Of a stretch of 13,872 nt of DNA, positions 13,722 through 13,872 are shown piece after piece. The translations under genes and the position numbers were made by a program. Location: assembly GCA_009774235.1 (NCBI GenBank), contig VSNJ01000109.1, positions 1 to 13,872 of the forward strand, written 5' to 3'. The notes under the pieces are model-generated. The model was given only the letters and a program-made list of their open reading frames with translations, did not search any database and was not told the origin of the DNA. The DNA comes from Lachnospiraceae bacterium (lineage in GTDB: Bacteria > Bacillota > Clostridia > Lachnospirales > Lachnospiraceae). Each line of letters opens with the position of its first letter. Within the stretch, counting starts at the first letter, position 1.

Positions 13722-13872
13722 AACAGAAGGAAAGTTTATATACCAGAGTGGTAATATTCCGTTAAACAGAATTATATCTGATGGAAATCATACTATGTCA
13801 TTGCAGACAAAGTTTTTGCTGACAGCAGATTATAATTTGTTCTACTAAAAATATAGACCTTGGAAAAAGAGA
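13722..13872. other. Right edge, no gene seen; possible attachment region
   Basis: 151 AT-rich bases after the integrase. No tRNA, terminator or clear frame is visible. TACTAAAAATATAGA at 13843-13857 also occurs, inverted, at 5093-5107 in the leader of the 5077 gene. I found no direct copy elsewhere that would serve as attL. Confidence 0.4.

Noticed and set aside
13843..13857. TACTAAAAATATAGA repeated inverted at 5093-5107, considered as attachment sites
   Set aside because: The copies are in opposite orientation, AT-rich, and one lies in a gene leader inside the element. Excision needs direct repeats.

Overview
The window is AT-rich DNA from a low-GC Firmicute. A gut Lachnospiraceae or a related Clostridia is my best guess. 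The guess rests on strong AGGAGG-type ribosome binding sites, A/T-ending codons, the style of the IS3-family element, and resemblance of several proteins to families I remember from that group. No rRNA or tRNA gene and no CRISPR array is visible.

Layout. (1) 3-2345: the 3' part of a secreted M4 (thermolysin-like) metalloprotease with several C-terminal beta domains, cut by the left window edge. (2) 2376-3770: a junk junction with a strong hairpin, a 30-residue remnant of a large serine recombinase, and an IS3-family insertion sequence whose orfA carries a frameshift. (3) 3771-4372: about 600 bases with no convincing gene, ending in a bidirectional terminator. (4) 4373-13721: what looks like a cryptic integrative element. 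It holds a minus-strand orphan gene, a divergent XRE repressor with two matching operators, a RepA/AAA_25-like protein that has lost its Walker A motif, and about 550 bases of iteron- or centromere-like repeats. These are followed by a parA plus ribbon-helix-helix (ParG-like) pair, a small coupled ORF, a minus-strand Rpn-like (PD-(D/E)XK) protein lacking the expected catalytic residues, two short unknown genes, an SfsA-like nuclease, a YkgJ-type cysteine-cluster protein and a tyrosine integrase with its own strong promoter.

How it may work together (inference). The integrase would move the element in and out of the chromosome. The repeats with ParA and the RHH protein form a type Ib-like partition cassette that would stabilise an excised circular form. 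The RepA-like protein sits where a replication or copy-control factor is expected, but it should not hydrolyse ATP through a normal P-loop. The XRE repressor appears to control its own promoter. No relaxase, type IV secretion gene, capsid gene or recognisable antiphage system is visible, so the cargo is largely of unknown function. Neither end of the element could be fixed: I found no convincing attL/attR direct repeat inside the window.
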